A stretch of DNA of 9,401 nucleotides from Alphaproteobacteria bacterium. Lineage in GTDB: Bacteria > Pseudomonadota > Alphaproteobacteria > SMXP01. The notes below the pieces were generated by a model. The model was not told the origin of the DNA and searched no databases. It worked only from the letters and a program-made list of their open reading frames with translations. Each line of letters begins with the position of its first letter. The first letter of the stretch is position 1. Location of the stretch: the NCBI GenBank assembly GCA_021774995.1, contig JAJFIM010000001.1:1-9401 (forward strand), written 5' to 3'. The position numbers and the translations under genes were made by a program. Shown in pieces: positions 1 to 6,092 of this stretch.

Positions 1-6
1 TAGAGG

Positions 7-26
7 ACAAAACTGAGAAGTTTTGT
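7..26. repeat. 8-bp inverted repeat near the window edge
   Basis: ACAAAACT (7-14) and AGTTTTGT (19-26) are perfect complements around a 4-nt GAGA loop, followed by TTGTGATG. This could be a weak, AT-rich terminator for something left of the window. There is no real U-tract, and the left neighbour is not visible, so no role is assigned. A second short repeat, AGGCC/GGCCT, lies at 61-75. Nothing else is recognised in 27-120. Confidence 0.35.
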
Positions 27-127
27 TTGTGATGACTGCATCGGCGGCAATCCAAAGGTAAGGCCGGAAAGGCCTATTGGGCGCTAAACTTATCATGATT
101 CGGCTGCTTAGCAGGAAGCAAAACGCG

Positions 128-163
128 AAAAAAGACCCAGCGATGCACGCGGCATCGCTGGGC
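128..163 (-). terminator. Strong intrinsic terminator, minus strand
   Basis: CCCAGCGATGC (136-146) and GCATCGCTGGG (152-162) form a perfect 11-bp GC-rich stem with a 5-nt loop. The A-run at 128-133 becomes a U-run on the minus strand directly after the stem (UCUUUUUUCG). There is no T-run on the plus-strand side, so it acts on the minus strand only. No minus-strand protein gene lies upstream of it within 450 bp other than a shadow of hspQ, which implies that the terminated transcript is a non-coding RNA. Confidence 0.8.
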
Positions 164-345
164 TAAGAACTTCGAAAGGAAGAAGGTGGAGCTGTGTAAT
201 ACGCACGTACTGCCCACCCTTCGCAATATCTTGGCTTATAACGGATTAAGGTTAACGAGGCGTGTCCCCCCACTCTAATTGCGCGCACCGGAATAACGCC
301 CACGGCCTAACCTCAAAAAAGAAGAAGAAAAAGGAAAAATATTTG
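134..345 (-). ncRNA. Candidate structured small RNA, family unknown
   Basis: The minus strand here has a plausible promoter (352-381), no convincing reading frame and a strong terminator (128-163). Read as RNA, it starts with a U/C-rich stretch (complement of the purine run 315-339). A domain follows that is closed by AGGTTA/TAACCT (plus 249-254 and 308-313) with an inner GGCGT/ACGCC stem (259-263 and 296-300). A second hairpin pairs GGTGG with CCACC (about 184-221). A pyrimidine-rich linker and the terminator hairpin come last. The length would be about 200 nt. I cannot assign it to 6S RNA, tmRNA, RNase P RNA or SRP RNA: I could not find the conserved motifs I know for these, and my recall of alphaproteobacterial 6S is too weak to exclude it. 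The ends are approximate. Confidence 0.45.
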
Positions 346-351
346 AGCAAA

Positions 352-381
352 ATTTAATCCTTGATGACTATGCTCATTCAA
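352..381 (-). promoter_or_regulatory. Candidate sigma-70-type promoter of the minus-strand RNA
   Basis: On the minus strand, TTGAAT (plus 376-381) and TTAAAT (plus 352-357) are separated by 18 bp. Each matches the housekeeping consensus at four of six positions. Initiation would fall near 345, about 215 nt before the terminator. The assignment rests on weak consensus matches and on the need for some promoter upstream of the terminator. Confidence 0.3.
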
Positions 382-387
382 CTATGG
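360..387 (+). promoter_or_regulatory. Candidate heat-shock (RpoH) promoter of hspQ
   Basis: CTTGAT (360-365) and CTATGG (382-387) are 16 bp apart. This resembles the CTTG...CTAT pattern of alphaproteobacterial sigma-32 promoters, and hspQ is a sigma-32 target in enterobacteria. Transcription would start near 394. The site overlaps the presumed promoter of the divergent small RNA. The matches are loose and this is an inference. Confidence 0.3.
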
Positions 388-405
388 TTCGAATTTATAG
401 GCTGC

Positions 406-424
406 GATTCTTACGCTGAGAATC
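406..424 (+). promoter_or_regulatory. Hairpin in the hspQ leader
   Basis: GATTCT (406-411) and AGAATC (419-424) pair perfectly around a 7-nt loop, 30 bp before the hspQ start codon. A second imperfect hairpin, containing the TTCGAA palindrome, lies just upstream (382-400). Either could be an operator or a leader structure. The region before the start codon has no obvious complement, so masking of the ribosome site cannot be claimed. Confidence 0.3.
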
Positions 425-454
425 ACACTACGCAAATTTCGATGGGCTTTTGGG

Positions 455-784
455 ATGAGCGAACAGACAGCAAAGTTCAATATTGGCCAGGTCGTCAAAC
501 ACCGCATATTCTCTTTTCGCGGTGTTATTTTTGACGTCGACCCAACGTTTAATAATTCAGAGGAATGGTGGCTGTCCATTCCCGAACATATGCGCCCTCA
601 CAAGGATCAACCCTTCTATCATCTGCTCGCCGAGAATAACGATACTGAATATGTAGCTTATGTGTCGGAGCAAAATCTGCTTGCCGATCAGTCCGGTGAA
701 CCCGTGCGCCACCCGCAAGTCAGAGAAATGTTTGGCTGCCACAGCGATGGAACTTATGAGCTTCTCAGAGGCCAAACTCACTAA
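455..784 (+). CDS. hspQ: Heat shock protein HspQ (YccV-like, hemimethylated-DNA-binding fold)
   Basis: A 109-residue cytoplasmic protein spanning the full YccV/HspQ fold. Hallmarks are KFNIGQVVKHRIFSFRGVIF (about 7-26) leading into DVDP, then RPHKDQPFYHLL (47-58), YVAYVSEQNLL (66-76) and HPQV (86-89). In enterobacteria HspQ is heat-induced, promotes turnover of unstable DnaA variants and acts as a Lon specificity enhancer; it was also described as binding hemimethylated DNA. Similar jobs are inferred here. The ATG at 455 gives the expected family N-terminus although only a poor ribosome site (GGGCTTTTGGG) precedes it. The ATG at 442 is out of frame. The gene is monocistronic, ends in a shared bidirectional terminator and may be read from an RpoH promoter around 360-387. 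Confidence 0.93.
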   Translation: MSEQTAKFNIGQVVKHRIFSFRGVIFDVDPTFNNSEEWWLSIPEHMRPHKDQPFYHLLAENNDTEYVAYVSEQNLLADQSGEPVRHPQVREMFGCHSDGTYELLRGQTH

Positions 785-802
785 CCTCTTTTTTAAGGCA
801 AC

Positions 803-837
803 AAAAAGCGCCGCCTGGTAGAGGCGACGCTTTTTTT
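803..837. terminator. Bidirectional intrinsic terminator between hspQ and the convergent gene
   Basis: GCGCCGCCT (808-816) pairs with AGGCGACGC (822-830), with one internal C/A mismatch and a 5-nt loop. It is flanked by AAAAA (803-807) on the left and TTTTTTT (831-837) on the right, so both strands have a stem followed by a U-run. It lies 19 bp after the hspQ stop and 22 bp beyond the stop of the minus-strand gene, and can end both transcripts. Confidence 0.88.
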
Positions 838-858
838 AATGATGGCTATCAAGAGCTT

Positions 859-1761
859 TTAAAATCTATAAGGCGTGCTCAGCTTTTGCAGCCATAGAGG
901 CGTATCTGATTTCGCCATACCCACAGTCAGAATAACCGGTCCTCTTCTGGTGACCTTGGCGTGTTCATGAGCAATCTTAAAGCCATCGGCCTCGACGCGC
1001 ACATGAAGATCAGCCAACATTCCTGTCCGCGCCTGCGGAGCGGGAATCGATAACTTATAACGCACGATATATCCCGAGCCCGTTCGGGAGGCGCGCCCGC
1101 CGGTCAAACGCCATGTTGCGCACGAAACGTCATCATGCAAACGCGCCGCAATTTTGGGCATTGCGCCTTTGGGAAGGGAAATCGCCACTGTCACATTCAG
1201 ATCGTCAGCCGCAATCGGCGTCACCTCGGCTTGGCCCAGCGCCCGATCATTGCTGCACGCAATGTTTACCGCCGGTGCATAGGCGGCTTTAATCAAGGGA
1301 AGCCCACCGCTCTTTACGTCAAAGCAAGGGGCGCCGGTAATTTCATGCGCCATCGCCTGGTTATCAGTCCCTAAATACGCGGCGTCATCAGGTTCTTGCG
1401 GCATCAGAATTTCTTCAAACAAAGGCAAAGCCTTTTCCAAATCATCCACCGGCATGGTGGTCATTAGAACCGCTAGAATACTGGCGCCTGTGTAATAGGC
1501 CGCTCGTTTCGTCGCCGGCTCAAACACAAACACCGATACGGCGCCGGCTCCCAGCATGATCAAAGCCAGATAGCCAAGAGGTAAATTGAGGCTCAGAGAT
1601 TGATTGACAAAAGAGTTCATTACAATGATCGCCGATGCATCCCCCTTCTGCACAAAGTCTGCGACCAGCGCAGATGCGACGCCGGCGGCTCCGGCAATCA
1701 ACATGGCGACTAAGTTAAAAACACTGCGCCTTGGCCTGTCCACTTGATAAGAAATGCTCAT
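859..1761 (-). CDS. Unrecognised inner-membrane protein with a periplasmic C-terminal domain
   Basis: A 300-residue protein whose family I do not recognise. The N-terminus is basic (DRPRR, 8-12) and is followed by three hydrophobic segments at about 15-37, 60-80 and 88-104. The positive-inside rule (DRPRR before helix 1, ATKR between helices 2 and 3) puts the N-terminus in the cytoplasm and residues 105-300 in the periplasm. That region begins with an acidic stretch (DDLEKALPLFEEI) and then looks beta-rich, with alternating hydrophobic residues and cysteines at 146, 169 and 214 that could form a disulfide. The start is well supported: on the minus strand GGGAGGGAATT directly precedes the ATG at 1761. 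It is transcribed alone, convergent with hspQ and divergent from the solute-binding protein gene. No enzymatic motif is visible, so no function is proposed. Confidence 0.82.
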   Translation of the reverse strand: MSISYQVDRPRRSVFNLVAMLIAGAAGVASALVADFVQKGDASAIIVMNSFVNQSLSLNLPLGYLALIMLGAGAVSVFVFEPATKRAAYYTGASILAVLMTTMPVDDLEKALPLFEEILMPQEPDDAAYLGTDNQAMAHEITGAPCFDVKSGGLPLIKAAYAPAVNIACSNDRALGQAEVTPIAADDLNVTVAISLPKGAMPKIAARLHDDVSCATWRLTGGRASRTGSGYIVRYKLSIPAPQARTGMLADLHVRVEADGFKIAHEHAKVTRRGPVILTVGMAKSDTPLWLQKLSTPYRF

Positions 1762-2131
1762 AATTCCCTCCCTTCAGTCCCAACAAGGATGTTAATCAAA
1801 AATTCCACAAATACTTTTGTCTTCACGACGCGATCGTCACTTAGCGTTTTTGCAGCTCACTGAACGCCATACCTCCCGCTGTCCATATTCCATAAGTTAA
1901 CACTAAATTAAGCGTACAGCCATGAACCTTCGATGAATGTTGAATCGTCCCTTTCGTTCAGCTTCAGGGCGCAAAAATTGGCGGATTTTTGCGATTGCCG
2001 CGATTCTCAACTATCAGGCGCCTTAGTTCCACCAAAATTCATTGAAAATTTACCTTGATCTCCTGTTCTGTCTGATCAGGACGTTGCCGCCCGTTCAGAT
2101 ACAGACATTAACCATCCTTGGCACACTTCAT
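1762..2131. promoter_or_regulatory. Divergent intergenic region of 370 bp
   Basis: This gap must hold the promoters of the minus-strand membrane protein gene (ribosome site at about 1766-1772) and of the plus-strand solute-binding protein gene. Apart from the inverted repeat at 1970-1993 I see no confident promoter, no RNA gene and no convincing small reading frame. A plus-strand frame is open from a TTG at 2042 into the binding protein gene, but it lacks a ribosome site and would put non-signal sequence before the signal peptide. Confidence 0.5.
1970..1993. repeat. Perfect 9-bp inverted repeat, likely operator or RNA hairpin
   Basis: CGCAAAAAT (1970-1978) and ATTTTTGCG (1985-1993) are exact reverse complements around a 6-bp GC-rich spacer (TGGCGG). 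The repeat sits about 140 bp before the likely start of the solute-binding protein gene. The short symmetric form fits a dimeric regulator site. It is also a possible leader hairpin, but no T-run follows it, so it is a poor terminator. Confidence 0.5.
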
Positions 2132-4018
2132 ATGAGGCGCAAACTTAACCCCATGATCCGGTTCCCCCTCCTAACGCTCAGATCATTGATTATGCTGAGT
2201 GCGCTTGTCTCACTGCCAGCCATCAATTCCGTATATGCGGCGGACGGCGCCCTCCCCCCCGGAACAGGGCCTCGCCACGCCATCGCCATGTATGGCGAGC
2301 CGCTCTACAAGCAAGGCTTCACGCACTTCAATTATACTGATCCCTATGCTGATCGTGGAGGAGAACTGGTTATTGGTGAAATCGGAACTTTTGATAATCT
2401 CAACCCATTTATCGTCAAAGGAACGTCGCCGCTTGTGCAACTTGAAAGCGGATATCTGCCCGTTCAGCTTCATACGGTAGAAAGCCTGATGGTCCGCGGT
2501 CATGATGAACCCTTCACGCTTTATGGGTTGATTGCCAAAACCGTCGAAACGCCGGAAGACAGGAGCTGGGTCGAATTCACGCTTCATGAAGAAGCCCAGT
2601 TTTCCGATGGGACGCCCATCACCGTGGATGACGTCGTTTTCTCACTTGAAACGCTGCGCGATAAAGGGCGGCCCAACACACGGCGCTATTACGCCATGGT
2701 GCGCGATATTGAGCGCCCCGCCGATCATAAGGTTCGTTTTGTTTTCACGGATAAAGCAAACCAGGAAATGCCCTTGATCATGGGGTTAATGCCGATACTT
2801 TCAAAAAAGTTCTACAGCGCCCACGATTTTGAAGAAACAACGCTGAAAGCCCCCCTCGGCAGCGGGCCTTACATCATCACGCGAGTAGATCCCGGCCGAC
2901 GCATCACCTTCGACCGCAACCCTGATTACTGGGGCGCGGATCTTGCCGTGAACGCCGGGCAACACAATTTCGATACGATTCGCTATGATTATTTCCGCGA
3001 TTCCACGGCGCTCTTTGAAGCCTTTAGGTCAGGCGAGGTCACAATCCGCTTTGAGCGGGAGGCGAAAAACTGGGCCACAGGATATGATTTCCTGGCTACG
3101 CGAAACGGACAAGTTGTCCGGGCGGAGATCCCCCACGGCCGCCCCGCCGATATGTATGGCTTTGTTTTCAACACGCGCCGTGGCGTATTTGCGGACAAAC
3201 GCGTGCGGCAAGCGCTGCTATTGATGTTTGACTTTGAATGGATGAACGAAAATTTCTTTTACAATTCTTACAACCGGGTGCAAAGTTATTTCGATAATTC
3301 AGAACTCAGCTCGCATAACCGTCCGGCGAACGGGTTGGAGAACGAACTTCTCAAACCCTTCAAAAAGGAACTGCCCAAACTGATTTTGGAGAAAGGTTGG
3401 ACGGCCCCGCAAGGCGGCTCACCCGCCGATAACAGGCGCAACAAAACGCAAGCCCTCAACCTCCTTGGGCAGGCGGGATGGAGCGTCATCGATGGCAAAA
3501 TGGCGAACACTATTACGGGTGAGCCCTTTACGTTCGAAATCATGCTGCGCGAACCTTCCGAAGAACGCATCGCCCTCACCTATATGAAAGCGCTCAATTC
3601 TCTCGGCATCGACGTTACCGTCCGCATGGTCGACAGCGCCCAGTATCATGCGCGGCGCGCAGGTTATGATTTTGATATGACGGCTTTCAAATGGCGCGGC
3701 ACCCTCTCGCCGGGCAATGAACAGGCGTTCCGGTTTGGCTCGAAGGAAGCAGATATTGAGGGCACATTTAATCTGGCCGGGGTTAAAGACGAGGCCGTCG
3801 ATGCGATGATCGAAGCCATCACGCAAGCCCAATCCCGCCCCGCCCTTGTCGCCGCCGCGCGCGCCCTCGACCGGCTGCTCTTATCAGGCGCGTATGTCGT
3901 CCCGTTTTTCTATCAGCCGGTGGACCGCGTCGCCTATTGGTCTGAAGTTCAAGTGCCCGAGCACATCCCTCTTACTGGCGTTAAAATTCAGTCCTGGTGG
4001 ATGCTGCCTGACAATTAA
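2132..4018 (+). CDS. ABC transporter substrate-binding protein, family 5, YejA type
   Basis: A secreted periplasmic binding protein of the peptide/oligopeptide SBP family 5, most like YejA, which in Escherichia coli delivers microcin C-type peptides to the YejBEF importer. With the ATG at 2132 the product has 628 residues. Residues 1-36 form a signal peptide: basic MRRK, a hydrophobic core and VYA|ADG at the cleavage site. A start at 2153 would also keep the signal. The mature protein shows GTFDNLNPF (85-93), the family motif FSDGTPITVDDVVFSLE (157-173), PLGSGPY (241-247) and RNPDYWG (262-268). The C-terminus has the usual VVPFFYQP segment and the length is typical of the family. There is no lipobox. 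No permease or ATPase genes flank it, so its transporter must be encoded elsewhere. Neither start has a strong ribosome site. The ligand (peptide, murein peptide or other) cannot be read from the sequence. Confidence 0.88.
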   Translation: MRRKLNPMIRFPLLTLRSLIMLSALVSLPAINSVYAADGALPPGTGPRHAIAMYGEPLYKQGFTHFNYTDPYADRGGELVIGEIGTFDNLNPFIVKGTSPLVQLESGYLPVQLHTVESLMVRGHDEPFTLYGLIAKTVETPEDRSWVEFTLHEEAQFSDGTPITVDDVVFSLETLRDKGRPNTRRYYAMVRDIERPADHKVRFVFTDKANQEMPLIMGLMPILSKKFYSAHDFEETTLKAPLGSGPYIITRVDPGRRITFDRNPDYWGADLAVNAGQHNFDTIRYDYFRDSTALFEAFRSGEVTIRFEREAKNWATGYDFLATRNGQVVRAEIPHGRPADMYGFVFNTRRGVFADKRVRQALLLMFDFEWMNENFFYNSYNRVQSYFDNSELSSHNRPANGLENELLKPFKKELPKLILEKGWTAPQGGSPADNRRNKTQALNLLGQAGWSVIDGKMANTITGEPFTFEIMLREPSEERIALTYMKALNSLGIDVTVRMVDSAQYHARRAGYDFDMTAFKWRGTLSPGNEQAFRFGSKEADIEGTFNLAGVKDEAVDAMIEAITQAQSRPALVAAARALDRLLLSGAYVVPFFYQPVDRVAYWSEVQVPEHIPLTGVKIQSWWMLPDN

Positions 4019-4034
4019 ACAGCCGGGCGTCTTC

Positions 4035-4973
4035 TTACCGACACTCGGGCTGATCCAACATCTCCATACGGGCCAAGGCGCCGGTAAGCGAGAACTCCCC
4101 ATAATCGAGCACGAGATGCGTGCCGACGCCATTTTCGTACATCTTCATATCCACCTCAAAGTCCGGGAGAACGTCGCGGTTGGTCATATCGTGATAGCTG
4201 ATTTCCACTGGCCAGTAGGCAAGGCCCGTGAGCAAAGCGTGGCCGCCGGTATCGGCCTCATCAGGACTCGCGATCGCCTTTTCGCCAATAAAACTCGTCA
4301 CCAAATAGGTGAGTGAATCTGCCGAGCCATCATACATATCGGCTGAATAGGCTGTCTCGCCGCGGCGCGCCGCCTCAAGAAGCGCAACGGAATATTGCGT
4401 TGGAAATTCTACGCCTCCCGGCAAATCCAAAGTTTCCGGCTCGGGCTTGCGCCGTATGACCTGGCCTTTTTGGGTGGGAGATGAACGCTCCGCTTCACTG
4501 TCAACTTCTTCAACCGCCGTATTATTGAGCTTGTTGACCATATTGTAATGAAATGAGAGCCAATCGCGCGTTTCCCAGGAACTTGAAATGAAATCACTCA
4601 ATATTCTTTCCCCATCGGAATTCGTGATTTCAGCGGTAATCCGCTGATTGCTGATATATCCCTCGCAGGTATTCTCCAGAGACAAAACGAGTAAGCCATC
4701 ATAGGCGGTAATATTTGTCGCCGCCGCGCCCTTTCGAAGCTTCAATTCATAGACCGCCCGAAAAGGGCTGAGTTGCGTAACCGCAAGATCTGAATTCTTT
4801 GTATTTGACGGGACGGGATCGTCTCCCGTGATCTGGGTTTGCGTTGATTCTGAGTCTTCATCCGCGCTGTCAGAGGCGCTATCACAGGCGCTGACAAGGA
4901 AAATTAAGCTTAGCCAAGCTCCCGCTTTCCAAAATATTTTAGGCGCGCCGCCCATAGACTGGCCTGTGGTCAT
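4035..4973 (-). CDS. eipB: EipB-family (DUF1849) cell-envelope integrity protein, predicted lipoprotein
   Basis: A 312-residue envelope protein. Residues 1-29 form a signal peptide ending in the lipobox LVSA|C, so Cys30 should be lipidated. A low-complexity acidic/Ser-Thr linker (31-62) follows. The EipB domain shows LSPFRAVYELKL (68-79), NTCEGY (101-106), VEEVDSEAER (154-163), LDLPGGVEFPTQ (182-193) and YDGS (214-217). Brucella EipB is a periplasmic beta-spiral protein needed for envelope integrity; its conserved disulfide is matched here by Cys103 and Cys311, the penultimate residue. The membrane anchor differs from the soluble Brucella protein. GAGG lies 7 nt before the ATG at 4973, supporting the start. 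The gene ends 16 bp from the convergent binding-protein gene and is divergent from the dehydrogenase gene across 74 bp. The symbol is given by family. Confidence 0.85.
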   Translation of the reverse strand: MTTGQSMGGAPKIFWKAGAWLSLIFLVSACDSASDSADEDSESTQTQITGDDPVPSNTKNSDLAVTQLSPFRAVYELKLRKGAAATNITAYDGLLVLSLENTCEGYISNQRITAEITNSDGERILSDFISSSWETRDWLSFHYNMVNKLNNTAVEEVDSEAERSSPTQKGQVIRRKPEPETLDLPGGVEFPTQYSVALLEAARRGETAYSADMYDGSADSLTYLVTSFIGEKAIASPDEADTGGHALLTGLAYWPVEISYHDMTNRDVLPDFEVDMKMYENGVGTHLVLDYGEFSLTGALARMEMLDQPECR

Positions 4974-5047
4974 GTATCGTCCTCGTTTTTCAGCTATGCT
5001 GAGTGATCTGTTGATCTGTTACTCTTAACTGCGAAGTCACCAAAATA
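4974..5047. promoter_or_regulatory. Divergent eipB/dehydrogenase intergenic region with a tandem 8-bp repeat
   Basis: These 74 bp must hold promoter elements for both genes. Visible structure is an inverted repeat, TCAGC/GCTGA (4990-4994 and 4998-5002), and an exact tandem duplication of GATCTGTT (5005-5012 and 5013-5020). Either may bind a regulator. I cannot place -35/-10 boxes with confidence. Confidence 0.35.
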
Positions 5048-6013
5048 ATGTCGCGCGCCCAAAAGACGATCCTCGTTACGCAACAATTGCCCAGCTCTGT
5101 CGAAAACCGCTTGTCGAAAAATTATGTGGCCATCCTCAACCATGGCGATGCTCTGACGCAAGAGCAGATTTTGATCCAGGCCCACAAAGCTGATGGTCTG
5201 CTGGTCACTGTCACCGATACGGTGGATTCGGCTTTCATCGGCGCCTTGCCCAAGCGCGTGAAGATCATCGCAAATTTTGGCGTTGGCTATGAACATATCG
5301 ACGTCGAAGCCGCGGGGCGCGCCGGAATTGTTGTGACTAACACGCCCGGCGTCTTGACGGAGGCCACGGCCGACCTTGCCCTTCTTTTGCTATTGGGCGC
5401 AGCCCGGCGCGCGGGCGAAGGACATGTGATGATGCGCGCCCACGCTTGGCGCGGCTGGACGCCCACGGCAATGGTCGGCCATGACGTTTCGGGAAAGCGG
5501 CTCGGCATAGTTGGCCTGGGGCGAATCGGCCTGGCGGTTGCCCGGCGCGCCCGCGCGTTCAATATGGAGATCCATTATCACAATCGCCACAGGCGCGCTT
5601 TGGAGGACGAAGCCGGCGCGCACTATCACGGCACTCTGGAGAGCCTGCTGGCCGTATCTGATTTTTTGTCGCTCCACGCCGCGCTGACCCCCCAGACGCG
5701 GGGCCTTCTCAACGCGCGCACGCTCGCCCTGCTCCCGCAAGGCGCCGTTCTCGTCAACACCGCGCGGGGAGACCTTGTGGACGATGAAGCCCTGGTGGAC
5801 GCCCTCAAAAACGGCCGCGTGGCCGCCGCCGGTCTCGATGTTTTCTCGAACGAGCCACACATCCACCCTTCTTATGCGCGCCTCGACAACGCATTCCTCC
5901 TGCCCCATCTGGGCAGCGCCACGACAGACACACGCAACGCCATGGGATTTTGCGCACTCGACAATCTCGACGCCTTCTTTGCAGGCGAGGAACCGCCGCA
6001 CCGGGTGGCGTGA
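5048..6013 (+). CDS. D-2-hydroxyacid dehydrogenase, glyoxylate/hydroxypyruvate reductase type
   Basis: A 321-residue soluble cytoplasmic enzyme of the D-isomer-specific 2-hydroxyacid dehydrogenase family, of normal length. It interconverts 2-oxoacids and D-2-hydroxyacids, probably glyoxylate to glycolate or hydroxypyruvate to D-glycerate. The substrate-loop motif NFGVGYEHID lies at 76-85. The Rossmann motif GLGRIG is at 156-161. The catalytic triad is intact: Arg240 (NTARGDLVD), Glu269 (NEP) and His287 (PHLGS). The strand after the Rossmann motif ends YHNRHRR (177-183) rather than in an acidic residue, which points to NADP(H) over NAD(H). The start at 5048 gives the expected N-terminal strand (KTILVTQQLP) but has no clear ribosome site. 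It is divergent from eipB. The small membrane protein 79 bp downstream may be co-transcribed. The exact substrate (formate, phosphite and phosphoglycerate dehydrogenases share the fold) is inferred. Confidence 0.9.
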   Translation: MSRAQKTILVTQQLPSSVENRLSKNYVAILNHGDALTQEQILIQAHKADGLLVTVTDTVDSAFIGALPKRVKIIANFGVGYEHIDVEAAGRAGIVVTNTPGVLTEATADLALLLLLGAARRAGEGHVMMRAHAWRGWTPTAMVGHDVSGKRLGIVGLGRIGLAVARRARAFNMEIHYHNRHRRALEDEAGAHYHGTLESLLAVSDFLSLHAALTPQTRGLLNARTLALLPQGAVLVNTARGDLVDDEALVDALKNGRVAAAGLDVFSNEPHIHPSYARLDNAFLLPHLGSATTDTRNAMGFCALDNLDAFFAGEEPPHRVA

Positions 6014-6092
6014 TCGATATGACATTGACATTTCAGTCAGTGTTGTCAGAGTTTGCCGCCGGAACTTTTTTCTGGAAGATGAGGAGCGCATC

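Noticed and set aside
186..278. A 30-codon plus-strand frame from GTG at 186 preceded by AGGAAGAAG.
   Set aside because: It lies inside the inverted repeats of the presumed minus-strand RNA, the product (VELCNTHVL...) resembles nothing known, and the purine run is better explained as the complement of the RNA's pyrimidine stretch.
382..400. tRNA T-arm-like sequence GGTTCGAAT in a small stem.
   Set aside because: No matching acceptor stem, D-arm or anticodon arm lies at the right distance on either strand; upstream is a purine run.
2042..2131. Upstream extension of the binding-protein frame starting at TTG 2042.
   Set aside because: It would place 30 residues before a normal signal peptide and has no ribosome site.
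4019..4034. Terminator in the 16-bp gap between the binding-protein and eipB genes.
   Set aside because: Only partial complementarity (AGCC/GGCT) and no U-run on either strand.
5775..6092. Upstream extension of the small membrane protein frame.
   Set aside because: It overlaps the dehydrogenase in another frame and encodes unrelated sequence, while ATG 6093 has GAGGAG at ideal spacing.
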